This document shows positions 18,499-29,489 of a stretch of 64,000 nt of DNA, piece by piece. Below the pieces are notes generated by a model, which was not told where the DNA came from, made no database searches, and saw only the letters and a program-made list of their open reading frames with translations. Within the stretch, counting starts at the first letter, position 1; each line of letters opens with the position of its first letter. The position numbers and the translations under genes were made by a program. This stretch comes from Anaerosalibacter massiliensis (GTDB lineage Bacteria; Bacillota; Clostridia; Tissierellales; Sporanaerobacteraceae): positions 248,001 through 312,000 of the forward strand of contig CCEZ01000049.1 of the NCBI GenBank assembly GCA_000751555.1, written 5' to 3'.

Positions 18499-18879
18499 TT
18501 ATATTTCATCATCTATATAATAAACTTTGCTATCATCTAATCTCAAACAAGCTAGCCTTCCACCAGCATAGCAGTTTCCAGTATCAATACCAATTTTATC
18601 TTTATAAATATTATCAACGCAAATTTTTTTAATACTTTTTTCTTCTATACCTAAACTTTTTTCTATCTCATTTACAGGAGTATGTCCAAATATAGTTACA
18701 ATACCCTCTAATGCTTTATTTAAGTAAAAATCTTCTCTAACCCAAACCAATTTATGTCTTTGATTTTCTAAAGCTTTATCTATAGACATGTTCTTTACAT
18801 CCTCAAATAATCTATTAGGTTCAAATCCTGCATGTACTAAAAGATATTTATCCTCTATAAATTTAAAATATTGTATCAT
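18499..18879 (-). pseudogene. C-terminal half of a calcineurin-like metallophosphoesterase
   Basis: About 126 codons with LVHAGFEPNR, the metal-binding FGHTP and the terminal IGIDTGNCYAGGRLACLRL, characteristic of PP1/ApaH-like serine/threonine phosphatases or diadenosine-tetraphosphatases. The N-terminal metal-binding motifs GDxHG and GNHD/E are missing and a TAG lies just before the first usable ATG, so it is a truncated remnant. Confidence 0.8.
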
Positions 18880-18979
18880 CTAAAAATGAAATTAGGATAA
18901 ACAGCTATAAATAACAGTCTTTTACTATTTATAACTAAGAAGGATAATTATAGATTGTATCGACAAAAATATTTAAATA

Positions 18980-19612
18980 TTATTCTCTTCGCTCCATAAT
19001 ATACTTCCCTAAAAATCCTAAGCTTAAAAACAACAAAGCAATTCCCATGTTCAATTGAACCATTGGCTCAAGTCCCTTTCCTATTCTAAATAAGTAAAAA
19101 ACCCCCAGCCTTTTCCAATTTCCCAACCATTGAATTAAATAGTACATCAAAGGTCCAAAATATCCTCCAATTAAACTAGAGCTAATACCAGAAATAAAAA
19201 CCCCTAAAGAACCCAACAATAATCCTATTGATATAGACTCTAAAGCATAGGAGGGATACTCCACAAATGCTCCTTTGGTTTTTAATACATACATAAATAT
19301 TAAAGATAACAATATATATACAACAATCCTTAATATCAAACGCATGAAATAAATCTCACCTATTGATATTGTCTTTGAACGAATCACTTCATTGATACCT
19401 TTATCCAATTCACATTCAAAACAAGAAGTTAACAATATAATAGCCATCAGAGGCAAAAACCTTTCAGTAATAATAAGCACTACATCCTTCTTTAATTCAT
19501 TAATTCCAAATATAATATAAATCAATAGAAAAATCACAAAACATAGCGATACATTTAATAGAATATGGTGTTTGATTTCATTATTTAAAATTTTACTTCT
19601 TATAAATCCCAT
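18980..19612 (-). CDS. ABC-2 family membrane protein (second permease of exporter)
   Basis: A 210-aa integral membrane protein with about six hydrophobic helices. I place the start at the ATG at 19612, which has GGAGGTG 8 nt upstream and overlaps the end of the larger permease gene by 20 nt. It contains SCFECELDKGINEVIRSKTI, a cytoplasmic motif like that of ABC-2 exporter subunits. Part of a regulator-kinase-ATPase-permease-permease operon; works with the neighbouring 399-aa permease. Substrate unknown. Confidence 0.7.
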   Translation of the reverse strand: MGFIRSKILNNEIKHHILLNVSLCFVIFLLIYIIFGINELKKDVVLIITERFLPLMAIILLTSCFECELDKGINEVIRSKTISIGEIYFMRLILRIVVYILLSLIFMYVLKTKGAFVEYPSYALESISIGLLLGSLGVFISGISSSLIGGYFGPLMYYLIQWLGNWKRLGVFYLFRIGKGLEPMVQLNMGIALLFLSLGFLGKYIMERRE

Positions 19613-20792
19613 AAACAAACACCTCCCCTTCTCGTTTTAAATCATAAATTTTCATAGAAATAAAAAGTATTACTATTGCAAGAAGTACATATATTCCACG
19701 GTTAATAAAAATCATATTTTTATTATTTAGATAAAGCTGTGTATTGCCAACAATGTTGTGTCTTAAAACTAAACTGTGACCATATCCTCCATCAATACTC
19801 CTTGCTCCCTTCATTACATCTAAAAACCACCAAATCATCATAACAAGAATTCCCAATGGGGAATTAGTTGCTACGGTACTAAAGATGCCAAGGGATAGTA
19901 CCACCATCAATGTGGGCATAAGCCATATTAAAGTATATCCGTAGAAATAAAGAGGATTTGTCTTATTCCACCCAAAATCTTTGATAATTTGTAAATTATA
20001 GTAGCTTGCAATAGCCATCAAAAATATACTTAGTAGGATAAGCAGAGCTAGGTATCTACTAATAATTAACTTTGATGAGGATACACTTCTTGTAAATAGC
20101 AAATCCTCACATTTACTTCTTTTATCTTGAAACCAAAATGCCACTGCTAAAAATACAGGTATTATTCCTATAACAATTCCTGCATAGTCACAAAATACTC
20201 TAGCATAAGCACCTGATATCTTATCTTTTTTAATCATCAATTCATAATCTTTTACTGCTTCATCATAAGTCTTAGGTCTTTCTCCAAATCTTGATGATAT
20301 TAACTTTTTGCTATAAACAGAACCTCCTCCCAAAAGTTCATCCACTTTATCCATCAGTTCTATGAATTGTTCATCTGTAACCTTTGGATTAAATATTTTA
20401 TCATCTGGTTTTGCTTGATATGTTCCAGAATCATTTTGTAATTTTTTAATATCTTCTAGTGATATCCCAGATAGTGCAGAAATAACCTTTGATATTTGTT
20501 CATTCTTTTCTTTATTCAATTCAATATCTCTATAAAACCCATAGGGATAAGTAGTGTAAGAATTAATAGAATACTCCTGTAATAGGTGCCCCATAGCATT
20601 TTCACGGATAGTTGCCATATCGTTAGTCTTAGTCATCCCATAGTTCTCTTGATTAGGCAATGGTCTATTCATTTTTGACATATTTAATTCACTGCCAAAC
20701 TGACTTTGGATAAAAACAAATATCAATACTACTGTAATCCAAAATATAGGGTTTTTAAGTATCCGTTTCATTTCAGTAAACATTAGCTTCAT
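19593..20792 (-). CDS. ABC-2 type transporter permease
   Basis: A 399-aa permease. One N-terminal helix (about 15-28), a large extracellular domain (about 30-195), then five or six helices starting near residue 200 (AGIVIGIIPVFLAVAFWFQD), including the cytoplasmic KRSKCEDLLFTRSVSSSKLI coupling region. The large loop after helix 1 is typical of ABC-2 subunits that export lantibiotics or membrane-active peptides. Its start overlaps the ATPase stop by one base. Confidence 0.85.
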   Translation of the reverse strand: MKLMFTEMKRILKNPIFWITVVLIFVFIQSQFGSELNMSKMNRPLPNQENYGMTKTNDMATIRENAMGHLLQEYSINSYTTYPYGFYRDIELNKEKNEQISKVISALSGISLEDIKKLQNDSGTYQAKPDDKIFNPKVTDEQFIELMDKVDELLGGGSVYSKKLISSRFGERPKTYDEAVKDYELMIKKDKISGAYARVFCDYAGIVIGIIPVFLAVAFWFQDKRSKCEDLLFTRSVSSSKLIISRYLALLILLSIFLMAIASYYNLQIIKDFGWNKTNPLYFYGYTLIWLMPTLMVVLSLGIFSTVATNSPLGILVMMIWWFLDVMKGARSIDGGYGHSLVLRHNIVGNTQLYLNNKNMIFINRGIYVLLAIVILFISMKIYDLKREGEVFVYGIYKK

Positions 20793-21670
20793 TATTTTGC
20801 ACCTCCCACATCATAGAGAAGATTTAGATATCCATCTTCAATGTTTGGCTCGCATGGTACAAATTCTTCTTCTACCTTATCTTTCGATAATAATTTAATA
20901 TCTACATAATCACCATAGTCTTGTTGGGAAGTAAGAACATAGCGATTCTGATATTCATGAAGCTTTTCCTTAGGTATATTTGCTCGGTAAGTACAACCTC
21001 TTGCACCTTCTACAAGATCATTGACTTCACCATTGAACAGTATATGACCATGATTTAAAACTGCTAAATGGTTGCAGGTACTTTCTATGTCTCCTACAAT
21101 ATGAGTGGATAAAATCACAATTTTATCTTCTGCTAAATTGGCTAAAATATTTCTAAAACGAATTCGCTCTTCTGGATCTAGCCCTGCTGTTGGCTCATCT
21201 ACAATTAATACCTTTGGATCATGAACAATTGCCTGAGCAATTCCTAGACGTCTTTTCATCCCTCCTGAAAGAGCCTTCACTTTGAGTTTTCTGTCCTTCC
21301 AAAGATTAACTAATTCCAATACTTTTTTTGTACGACCTTTTATTTCAGTGGGCTCCATTTCGGATAAAATAGCTAAATACTCTAATGCTTCCACAACGGT
21401 CATATTTGGATACATATTGAAATCTTGAGGTAGATAACCAACCATGGAGCGAATTTTTCTTCGATTGGAAATAGGTACATTGCATATCTCAATCTTTCCA
21501 CTTTTCACAGGTAATAAAGTCACCAATGTTTTCATAAGGGTTGACTTGCCAGCGCCATTTCTTCCCAATAACCCGAACATACCTTTCCCAATTTCGATAT
21601 TGATATCAAAAAGCACCTGATTTCGTCCATAAGCTACATTTAAATTTTCAATTATAATTTTCTCTGACAT
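20792..21670 (-). CDS. ABC transporter ATP-binding protein (BcrA-like)
   Basis: A 292-aa ATPase: Walker A GRNGAGKST (36-44), signature LSGGMKRRLGIAQ (from 134), Walker B VLIVDEPTAGLD (about 154-165), H-loop LSTHIVGD. The C-terminal 70 residues form the extension seen in BcrA/lantibiotic-immunity ATPases. It sits directly downstream of a two-component system on the same strand and is coupled to two permeases, a layout common for bacitracin- or lantibiotic-type resistance. That specificity is inferred, not shown. Confidence 0.92.
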   Translation of the reverse strand: MSEKIIIENLNVAYGRNQVLFDINIEIGKGMFGLLGRNGAGKSTLMKTLVTLLPVKSGKIEICNVPISNRRKIRSMVGYLPQDFNMYPNMTVVEALEYLAILSEMEPTEIKGRTKKVLELVNLWKDRKLKVKALSGGMKRRLGIAQAIVHDPKVLIVDEPTAGLDPEERIRFRNILANLAEDKIVILSTHIVGDIESTCNHLAVLNHGHILFNGEVNDLVEGARGCTYRANIPKEKLHEYQNRYVLTSQQDYGDYVDIKLLSKDKVEEEFVPCEPNIEDGYLNLLYDVGGAK

Positions 21671-21732
21671 AAAACACCCTCCTTATACTTTAAGGAGAGT
21701 GTAACAAATGATTTCCAATATTCTATCAAAAT

Positions 21733-22881
21733 TTATAAAATAATTATTATTTCTACTACTCCCCCATATTCTGTATTACTAATCTGAAGCTTCCCTCCAT
21801 GTTTTTCTAAAATTATACTAGAAATATTCAGTCCTAGCCCCATATGACCCTTTACATTGTTTTCACAAAAAAAAGGAGAAGTTGCATAGCTCAATGCGTC
21901 TTCACTAAAACCAGGACCATCATCTTGAACTCGAATTTTAAATTCTTTATTATTAATTAAAAACTCTACATAAATATTTTCTTTTGCATATCGGATAGCA
22001 TTGTTTATGATATTTTCAAAAACTTCTTGTATGTGAACTGAATCAATTAGAATTTTTCTATCTTTCTGCGACTTGATCCAATGAATTCTTTTATTTTTAG
22101 ATAAATCATTTCCAATTTGCTCCAATGTAAAAATAAACTCTTTTAAAGAAATTTCATTTTTTTTAATTGTTAGCTCATCTATTGACTGAAGGTTACTAAT
22201 CTTTTCTATATATTCCTCAATTCTTTCTGTCTGTCTTTCCATAGAATCTAATATTTCCAACCTTTTATCATTATATTTAGAATTCTCTTCATCAAAACAC
22301 CTCATCATCTCTTGATTCCCTTTTAATATAGTAAGGGGTGTTCGAATATCGTGACCTATGGAAGAAACCATATGATTAAATGCATCATACTGACGCCAAA
22401 CTTTTATTTTTTGTTCATGTAAATCTTTTGTATAAGATTCTATTTTCTCACAAGCATTGCTTAGTTCATTTTCTTCATCTAGCAATGCTATTGTCATATC
22501 TCTGTCGCCACTACTATATGAATTAAAATAGTCTATAGGTTTTTGAATCTTATGTTTATAAAAAGTAGAAAAAGCTAATATTGCAAAAAGTAAACAATGT
22601 ATTTCTATAGCAAAATTCTTATAACACAATAAAGATTTAAAGATTAACCCAGCTAATTTTGATTCTGGTAGTTTTTTTAATGTATAATAGGTATTTTCTT
22701 CTCCTTCTTTTACCTCTAAAACCTTGTCAAACTGTTTATTAATTAATTCAATTTCGTAGGAACTTATTAATATAGCATTTACTTTAGCTAACAAAATACC
22801 TATTAAAAGAAATATGGATAAATAGATAGCAAAGCTCTTTTTTAAACTTAGCTTCTTTGTCCATTCCTTTAGCCAATCCAT
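21733..22881 (-). CDS. sensor histidine kinase
   Basis: A 382-aa kinase starting at the ATG at 22881, inside the last codons of the response regulator gene. Two helices (about 14-36 and 92-109 of the mature reading) flank a 50-residue extracellular loop. The phospho-acceptor His is in SSIGHDIRTPLT (about residue 177), and ATP-binding motifs are NNAIRYAKE, DDGPGF and MGLGLNISSIILEKHGG. Probably controls the ABC exporter just downstream. Its regulator is frameshifted in this sequence, so the pathway may be broken. Confidence 0.9.
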   Translation of the reverse strand: MDWLKEWTKKLSLKKSFAIYLSIFLLIGILLAKVNAILISSYEIELINKQFDKVLEVKEGEENTYYTLKKLPESKLAGLIFKSLLCYKNFAIEIHCLLFAILAFSTFYKHKIQKPIDYFNSYSSGDRDMTIALLDEENELSNACEKIESYTKDLHEQKIKVWRQYDAFNHMVSSIGHDIRTPLTILKGNQEMMRCFDEENSKYNDKRLEILDSMERQTERIEEYIEKISNLQSIDELTIKKNEISLKEFIFTLEQIGNDLSKNKRIHWIKSQKDRKILIDSVHIQEVFENIINNAIRYAKENIYVEFLINNKEFKIRVQDDGPGFSEDALSYATSPFFCENNVKGHMGLGLNISSIILEKHGGKLQISNTEYGGVVEIIIIL

Positions 22882-23542
22882 CGATAACCAACTCCCCAAA
22901 CCGTTTCAATATATTCTCTATCTGTATGTCGAGATAATTTTCCGCGAATTCTACGCACATGCTCAGCAATAACTGAACTATCACCAAGACCATCATACCC
23001 CCAAATAGAAGTGTAGATATGTTCTCGATCAAACACTCGACCTGAATTTAAAGATAGAAGCTCTATAATGTCGAATTCTGTCTTGGTAAGAACCACTTCT
23101 TGATTTCTATAAAAAATACGTCTTCCACTATAGTCAATCCACAATTCTCCAAAAGATGCTGTATCATTTTTCTTACTTTTTCTGTTCTCCCTCACTAAAT
23201 GAGCATGAATTCTTGCTAATAGTTCTGCTAGAGAAATGGTTTGATAATATAGTCATCTCCTCCAATCATCAATCCTTTTACTCGATCTCTTTCATTAGTA
23301 CGTGCAGTTAAAAACAGTATTGGTATCGTAGTTTTATCCCTTATCATTTGACATGTTTTAAAACCATCTAATTGTGGCATATTTACATCAAGAAGAATCG
23401 AGTCTGGTCTTTCATTCAACTTTTCCAGTACTTCTCTACCATCTAAAGCTGTAATCACTTCATAGCCTTTCATATTTAAAAAACTTTGTAACATATTTAC
23501 CAAATCTATTTCATCATCAACAATTAAAATTTTTCTTTTCAT
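22869..23542 (-). pseudogene. OmpR-family response regulator, split by one frameshift
   Basis: The receiver domain (MKRKILIVDDEIDL, phospho-acceptor Asp in SILLDVNMPQLDG, DDYIIKPF) stops with a TAG directly after KPFL. The next frame resumes with LAELLARIHAHLVRENR and a complete winged-helix domain ending TVWGVGYRWIG. Adding one T to the TTT at 23234-23236 (complement) restores the expected KPFSLAELLARI. Everything else is intact, so it is either a very recent mutation or a homopolymer error in the sequence. Confidence 0.85.
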
Positions 23543-23679
23543 AATATATCACCCATTTTAATATACCATATAATTTCCTATTTTTTATCAACTCCTATAA
23601 TTTTCATACTAATACTATTATTGGAGTTATTATTCACTAACTCCATCGATTTTCGTTCTTCTATTTCCCAATAAATATT

Positions 23680-23719
23680 AAACTATAAGCTACAAGAATA
23701 TTTTTGTAGCTTATAGTTT
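23680..23719 (-). terminator. terminator hairpin after carB
   Basis: A perfect 16-bp stem (AAACTATAAGCTACAA and complement) with an 8-nt loop, 15 nt past the carB stop. On the minus strand a weak T-rich tract (AATATTTATT) follows. Confidence 0.65.
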
Positions 23720-23733
23720 ATTTAAGACTTTTT

Positions 23734-26700
23734 CTAGTTGGCTAAATCAAATACATCCAACTCTTCATGGTCTATTCCTTTAATTTTAACATTTTCCATA
23801 GCTTTCAAAGTATCTAAAGCTGTTATAACACCTATATTTCTTTCAATAGCTGCTCTCCTAATATGAAATCCATCTCTCTTTGAATCATTACCTTTAGTTG
23901 GAGTATTAACTACTAAATCTACTTCTCCATTTTTAATCACATCTATTATATTAGGATGCTCTTCGTTAAGCTTTCTAACTTCTTTAACTTCTATGCCAGC
24001 ATTTCTCAAAAGTCTTGCTGTTTTTGAAGTTGCTACAAATTTAAATCCTAGATTATAAAGTTCTTTTGCTATTGGTAAGAACTCTTCTTTATCATGATCA
24101 TTTATTGTAGCAAGTATAGTTGACTCTGTTTTGCTAATGAACATGTTAGCTGCTACAAATCCTTTATATAAAGCTTCATATATTGTTTTGCCTACTCCTA
24201 AAACCTCTCCTGTAGACTTCATTTCAGGTCCTAATGAAACTTCAACTCTCGGAAGCTTTTGAGTAGAAAATACAGGCACTTTTACAGATACTAATTCAGG
24301 TTCTTTGTATATATCTACTCCATAACCTAAATCTCTTAATTTTTCACCAAGCATAACCTTAGTTGCTATATCTACTATAGGCACATTACTTACCTTGCTT
24401 ATATACGGTACTGTTCTTGATGCTCTTGGATTAACTTCTATAACATAAAGTTCTCCTTTAAATTCTATAAACTGAATATTAATCATTCCTTTTATTCCTA
24501 TTCCTAAAGCAATCTTTTTAGTAAATTCCAATATTTTTTCTTTTATATTAGGGCATATATTTTGACTTGGATATATAGTTATACTGTCTCCTGAGTGTAC
24601 ACCTGCTCTTTCAAGATGTTCCATTATTCCTGGTATAAGTACATCTTCCCCATCAGATATAGCATCTACTTCTATTTCTCTGCCCATAAGGTACTTATCA
24701 ATTAGTATTGGGTTCTTTTTATCCTTTTGAAATGCATTTGATAGATAATATATAAGTTCCTTTTCATCATGAGTTATTTCCATACCTTGCCCTCCAATTA
24801 CATACGAAGGCCTTACAAGTACTGGAAACCCAAGCCTTTTAGCTTCTTCCAATCCTTCTTCTACACTCCAGATTCCTTTTCCCTTAGGTCTTGATATTTT
24901 TAATTTTTCAAGTAATTCATCAAACTTTTCTCTATCTTCTGCAATGTCTATCTGATCTGCAGTAGTTCCAAGGGTAGGTATATTCTTTTCCTTTAAGAAT
25001 TCAGCAAGTTTAATAGCTGTTTGTCCTCCAAACTGAAGAATTACCCCATTAGGTTTTTCTTTTTCTATTATATTTAATACATCTTCTTCTGTAAGAGGCT
25101 CAAAATATAATTTATCTGATATATTAAAATCAGTACTTACCGTTTCAGGATTATTATTTATTATTATTGTTTCTATACCTAATTTTTTAAGAGCTATTAT
25201 ACAGTGCACTGAAGCATAGTCAAATTCTATACCTTGTCCTATTCTAATTGGACCTGATCCTATAACTATAACTTTTTTCTTATCTGAAACCTCTACCTCA
25301 TCCTCAGTTTCATAAGTTGAATAGTAGTATGGCGAAAGAGCTTCAAATTCCCCTCCACAGGTATCAACCATTTTGTATACTGGAATTATCCCCCATATAA
25401 TTCTAAGTTTATATACATCTTCTGGAGAAACTCTTAGCATATCTGCTATTCCTTTATCTGAGAAACCTTTTTTCTTTAATTTATATAACCATTCCTTATC
25501 TAAATCACCTATTCTACTAAATCTTAATCTCTGTTCCTCCTCTACAATACTCTTAAATTTCTCTATGAAAAACTTATCTACTTCTGTTATTTCTGCAACT
25601 TTATTTATTTTATAATCACGTCTAAGCATTTCAGCTAAGGCAAATATTCTTTCATCATCTGGCGTAATTACTTTTTCTTTCAATTCTTTCATACTTAATT
25701 CTCTAAATTTTTTATGCTCTAGTGAATATTTTCCTATCTCTAAGGATCTTATTCCCTTTAATAAAGCAGCCTCAAAATTACTTCCTATAGACATTACTTC
25801 TCCTGTCGCCATCATTTTAGTTCCTAAAGCTCTATCTGCTCCTTGAAATTTATCAAAAGGCCATTTTGGTATTTTAATTACTACATAGTCTAATGATGGT
25901 TCAAAACATGCATAGGTCCTTTGAGTGATTGCATTTTTAATCTCATCTAATCCGTAACCTAGTGCAATCTTTGCAGCTACCTTGGCTATTGGATATCCTG
26001 TAGCTTTTGATGCTAATGCTGAAGATCGACTTACTCTTGGATTTATTTCTATTACTGCATACTCAAAAGAATGTGGATCTAGTGCAAATTGTACATTACA
26101 TCCTCCTTCTATTCCTATAGCATTTATTATATCTATGGATGCACTTCTGAGCATCTGATATTCTTTATCTGATAAAGTTTGACTTGGTGCTACAACTATA
26201 CTATCTCCAGTATGTATTCCTACTGGATCTATATTCTCCATATTACATACAACAATACAATTTCCAAAGCTATCTCTTATTACTTCATACTCGATTTCCT
26301 TCCATCCCTTAACACTTTTTTCAAGAAGTACCTGACCTATAGTACTTAATTGAAAACCTAGTGCTAAAATCTGTTCTAATTCTTCTTCATTGTTAGCTAT
26401 TCCTCCACCAGTTCCTCCTAATGTATAAGCTGGTCTAACTATAACTGGATATCCTATTTTACTTGCAAAAGTCTTTCCGCTTTCCATGTCAGTAATTATT
26501 TCACTTTGTATAACAGGTTGGTTTATTCTATTCATCATATTTCTGAAAAGCTCTCTATCTTCTCCTTCTTTTATTGATTCAATAGATGTGCCTATAACTT
26601 TCACATTGTACTTTTCTAGTATACCTTTATCATAAAGTTCTACAGCCAAGTTTAAACCTGTCTGTCCTCCCATTCCTGCAAGAAGGCTGTCTGGTCTTTC

Positions 26701-26940
26701 CTTTGCTATAACTTTTTCTACAAATTCCACTGTTAAAGGTTCTAAATAAATCTTATTTGCTATTTCTTTATCTGTCATTATTGTAGCCGGATTGCTATTT
26801 ATCAATACAACCTCTACTCCCTCTTCTTTTAATGCCTCACAAGCTTGAGTACCAGAATAATCAAACTCTGCTGCCTGACCTATAACTATTGGACCTGATC
26901 CTATAACTAAGACTTTCTTTATATCTTCACTTAATGGCAT
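23734..26940 (-). CDS. carB: carbamoyl-phosphate synthase large subunit
   Basis: A 1068-aa enzyme, normal length for the family, that makes carbamoyl phosphate from ammonia, bicarbonate and 2 ATP for pyrimidine and arginine synthesis. Two homologous ATP-grasp halves are visible: the first begins [20 protein letters not shown], the second (from about residue 553) [20 protein letters not shown]. The C-terminal allosteric MGS-like domain (about 935-1068) contains [18 protein letters not shown] and [16 protein letters not shown]. It follows carA by 61 nt in one operon and ends at a hairpin. Expression is probably controlled by the PyrR-type leader upstream of carA. Confidence 0.97.
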   Translation of the reverse strand: MPLSEDIKKVLVIGSGPIVIGQAAEFDYSGTQACEALKEEGVEVVLINSNPATIMTDKEIANKIYLEPLTVEFVEKVIAKERPDSLLAGMGGQTGLNLAVELYDKGILEKYNVKVIGTSIESIKEGEDRELFRNMMNRINQPVIQSEIITDMESGKTFASKIGYPVIVRPAYTLGGTGGGIANNEEELEQILALGFQLSTIGQVLLEKSVKGWKEIEYEVIRDSFGNCIVVCNMENIDPVGIHTGDSIVVAPSQTLSDKEYQMLRSASIDIINAIGIEGGCNVQFALDPHSFEYAVIEINPRVSRSSALASKATGYPIAKVAAKIALGYGLDEIKNAITQRTYACFEPSLDYVVIKIPKWPFDKFQGADRALGTKMMATGEVMSIGSNFEAALLKGIRSLEIGKYSLEHKKFRELSMKELKEKVITPDDERIFALAEMLRRDYKINKVAEITEVDKFFIEKFKSIVEEEQRLRFSRIGDLDKEWLYKLKKKGFSDKGIADMLRVSPEDVYKLRIIWGIIPVYKMVDTCGGEFEALSPYYYSTYETEDEVEVSDKKKVIVIGSGPIRIGQGIEFDYASVHCIIALKKLGIETIIINNNPETVSTDFNISDKLYFEPLTEEDVLNIIEKEKPNGVILQFGGQTAIKLAEFLKEKNIPTLGTTADQIDIAEDREKFDELLEKLKISRPKGKGIWSVEEGLEEAKRLGFPVLVRPSYVIGGQGMEITHDEKELIYYLSNAFQKDKKNPILIDKYLMGREIEVDAISDGEDVLIPGIMEHLERAGVHSGDSITIYPSQNICPNIKEKILEFTKKIALGIGIKGMINIQFIEFKGELYVIEVNPRASRTVPYISKVSNVPIVDIATKVMLGEKLRDLGYGVDIYKEPELVSVKVPVFSTQKLPRVEVSLGPEMKSTGEVLGVGKTIYEALYKGFVAANMFISKTESTILATINDHDKEEFLPIAKELYNLGFKFVATSKTARLLRNAGIEVKEVRKLNEEHPNIIDVIKNGEVDLVVNTPTKGNDSKRDGFHIRRAAIERNIGVITALDTLKAMENVKIKGIDHEELDVFDLAN

Positions 26941-27001
26941 ATTACCACCTCCTAAATTCCGAATACATATTTTTACAATTTTTATCTTATATCTCTAACT
27001 C

Positions 27002-28051
27002 TTAAAGCGCATACTCCATAAATTTATCAAATATATAATCGCTATCCCTTGGTCCTGGACATGCTTCTGGATGGAACTGCACCGAAAAAATAGGTAAACT
27101 ATTGTGCTTCATTCCTTCTATAGTCCCATCATTCAAATTTATATGCGTTACCTTCATGTTTTCTGGCATCATATTCACATGATATCCATGATTTTGAGAT
27201 GTTATATAAACTTTATTTGCCTCTAAATCTTTAACGGGATGATTACAACCTCTATGGCCAAACTTAAGCTTTGCTGTTTTTCCTCCAAGACTTAAAGCTA
27301 AAAGCTGATGTCCTAAACATATTCCTACAATAGGTTTTTTACCTACTATCTTCTTTATATTTTCTATAATATCAGTTAAATCTTCTGGATTTCCTGGACC
27401 ACTAGATAAGAATACTAAATCTGGATTTGCATTTAAAACTTCTTCAGCATTTGTAGATGCTGGGAAAACTGTTACTTTGCATTTTCTATTTAAGAAAGAT
27501 CTAATTATACTCTGCTTCATACCAAAGTCCATAATAGCAACGTGTTTTCCGCTTCCTTCTATTACATACTTTTCTTTGGTAGTTACCCTTTGTATCGCTT
27601 CTCTATTAGAAAAAGCTTCTATTTTATTCTTAACTTCTTCGTAAGAAACATCTTCTAAAGTTATTATTCCTTTCATAGTTCCATTATTTCTCAATATTTT
27701 AGTTAAAGCCCTTGTATCTATTCCCTCTAATCCTATGATTTTATTTTGCTTTAAATAATCTTCTATTTCTAATTCAGATCTAAAATTACTTGATAAACTG
27801 CATTTTTCTCTAACAATGATTCCTTTAACCTTAGGAGACTTTGATTCCATATCTTCTAAATTTATGCCACAATTTCCTATAAGTGGATAAGTCATTGTTA
27901 CAATCTGTCCATAATAGGATGGATCTGTAAGAGCCTCTTGGTATCCTGTCATTCCAGTATTGAATACAACCTCTCCAATACTGTCCTTTAGATAGCCAAA
28001 TGCATTGCCTTGAAATGTTGTTCCTTTTTCTAATATAAGTTTTGCTTTCAT
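27002..28051 (-). CDS. carA: carbamoyl-phosphate synthase small subunit
   Basis: A 349-aa glutamine amidotransferase subunit that supplies ammonia to CarB. The start at 28051 (MKAKLILEKGTTFQG) is preceded by GAGGAGG; an upstream extension to 28114 lacks a ribosome site. N-terminal CarA domain (1-150), then the class I glutaminase with the Cys nucleophile in GICLGHQLLAL, and the His/Glu pair in FHPEACPGP. Transcribed with carB behind a leader with a PyrR-binding-loop-like sequence and terminator. Confidence 0.97.
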   Translation of the reverse strand: MKAKLILEKGTTFQGNAFGYLKDSIGEVVFNTGMTGYQEALTDPSYYGQIVTMTYPLIGNCGINLEDMESKSPKVKGIIVREKCSLSSNFRSELEIEDYLKQNKIIGLEGIDTRALTKILRNNGTMKGIITLEDVSYEEVKNKIEAFSNREAIQRVTTKEKYVIEGSGKHVAIMDFGMKQSIIRSFLNRKCKVTVFPASTNAEEVLNANPDLVFLSSGPGNPEDLTDIIENIKKIVGKKPIVGICLGHQLLALSLGGKTAKLKFGHRGCNHPVKDLEANKVYITSQNHGYHVNMMPENMKVTHINLNDGTIEGMKHNSLPIFSVQFHPEACPGPRDSDYIFDKFMEYAL

Positions 28052-28116
28052 AAAATAGACCTCCTCAATTTGGTACAGTAAAAATACACTTTTGTTGAAG
28101 GCCTTTCTTTGCACAC

Positions 28117-28257
28117 AAAAAAAGCACTAGGAAGATTAAATTTTTAAAAATTAATCCTCTTAGTACTTCTTATAGTTATATTATTTACCTTTTTTTTCAC
28201 ACAACAAAAAAACATATCCATAGTCATACCTCTTCCTGGCCTCACAGGACCAAATTA
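28117..28257 (-). promoter_or_regulatory. PyrR-type attenuator leader of carAB
   Basis: On the minus strand the leader contains GGTCCTGTGAGGCCAGGAAG (about 28232-28251), matching the loop-and-flank pattern of PyrR-binding anti-antiterminators (a hairpin whose loop holds a TGTGAGG or AGAGAGG core). About 65 nt further a long terminator stem (AAGTACTAAGAGGATTAA paired with TTAATCTTCCTAGTGCTT, complement positions 28117-28168) is followed by TTTTTTT. UMP-bound PyrR would favour termination. No pyrR gene is in this window. Confidence 0.75.
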
Positions 28258-28488
28258 AAGTGTATTTTTTACTCTATCTTTTACAGTTAATTTTAATTCA
28301 TATTTTTTAAACTGTCAAGAGATAATGTTAAAACTTGATTTTAAATATCATTTACTATAGTGGCTTATATAGTTTTTGACTCTGAATTCTATGCGTATAT
28401 AATTATATTAATAAACCTTTCTATAGTATTAGCAAATTTTTTACTAATAAACTATTTTCATGCATTAATCGCTCTAAAATGTCAATTA

Positions 28489-28766
28489 TTATAAGTTTAT
28501 ATCTTCAGTGTTATAACATATAAAAACAGCTTTTTCTTTATCTTTTAATACTATATCTTCCAATCTAGTTGCTTTAGACAATTCATGAACATACATCCCT
28601 ACAGTTGTTAATTCTAAAGCTTCTGTTGCCATTAAAATACCTTCATCATAACTTCTAGCTGTACTTATACATTCAGGTACATCTGAAAACGATATAGATA
28701 TTACATATTTTTCTTCACTTTCATCATACTCACTATAATCAAAATAGCATAATATCTAATTTCCAT
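28489..28766 (-). pseudogene. HicB-family antitoxin, frameshifted near the start
   Basis: ATG at 28766 gives MEIRYYAI, then the frame breaks at a T-run (28741-28744, complement). The next frame continues DYSEYDESEEKYVISISFSD, VPECISTARSYDEGILMA and on to a TAA, which is the HicB RNase-H-like fold. One added T restores YYAIFDYSEYDE. No HicA toxin (a short dsRBD-fold protein) is adjacent. Possibly an orphan antitoxin. Like the other two breaks in this window it could be a sequencing indel. Confidence 0.65.
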
Positions 28767-28974
28767 AAATAATTTCTCCATATATAATGAATATTTATAT
28801 CCAACCAGTTCGTTTACAAATGTTTTTTAAAAGTACCTATTGTTAAAACTCCTTATTATCACCATAATTTAAACAAAAATAATTCCATAACATATTAAAA
28901 CTGATAATATGCTGTACAATGAACCTATTAAATAATATTCAGCAAAGATTGGATCCTTTGCACCTAGCACTTAC

Positions 28975-29396
28975 TCCTATTGTTAACCGCATTCACAAAA
29001 TCGTTGTCCAGATAGAATTTACCAAGCTCCCTCTCATTCGTTGCTTGGATGCAGTTAACGTCCTCCAGATTGTAAGTGATATTGATGATTAGATAGCCAT
29101 CATTCATTAAAGCACAGCCAGTGAATGCCATACGGTCGTGTTTACTCAGCTCGTTGATCCGATATCAGCTCAACAAGAGATGACTTGTGGGGAACAAAAT
29201 CAAGGGTTTCTCCCTGCATGTTGAAACATTCCACGACTTAATACGGCTGATGATTTGTGATCCTTGCACGATCCAGTGCATCCTATATCTCACCACGGTC
29301 AGCAGGAAGAATTAGATAAGCACCAGTATAGGCAGGCGAATCGTATAAATCTGACCGTATGAGCGTTACGGTCATTACTTTTTCTTTTTCTGCCAT
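28975..29396 (-). pseudogene. decayed gene of a conjugative-element type (possibly ArdA-like)
   Basis: Starts well (AGGAGATGATCA before ATG; MAEKEKVMTVTLIRSDLYDS, PAYTGAYLILPADRGEI) but is interrupted by several stops and frameshifts, with recognisable later pieces DALDRARITNHQPY, CFNMQGETLDFVPHKSS and RMAFTGCALMNDGY in different frames. GC content is higher than the flanks. It resembles small genes of clostridial conjugative elements, perhaps antirestriction ArdA; that name is a weak guess. Confidence 0.4.
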
Positions 29397-29489
29397 TTGA
29401 TCATCTCCTTTTGAAATAGAAAAAGCGCCCTTCAGTTTCAGAGAAACCCAAAGACGCTACATATTATATTGTATCCCCTGATCAGGATA

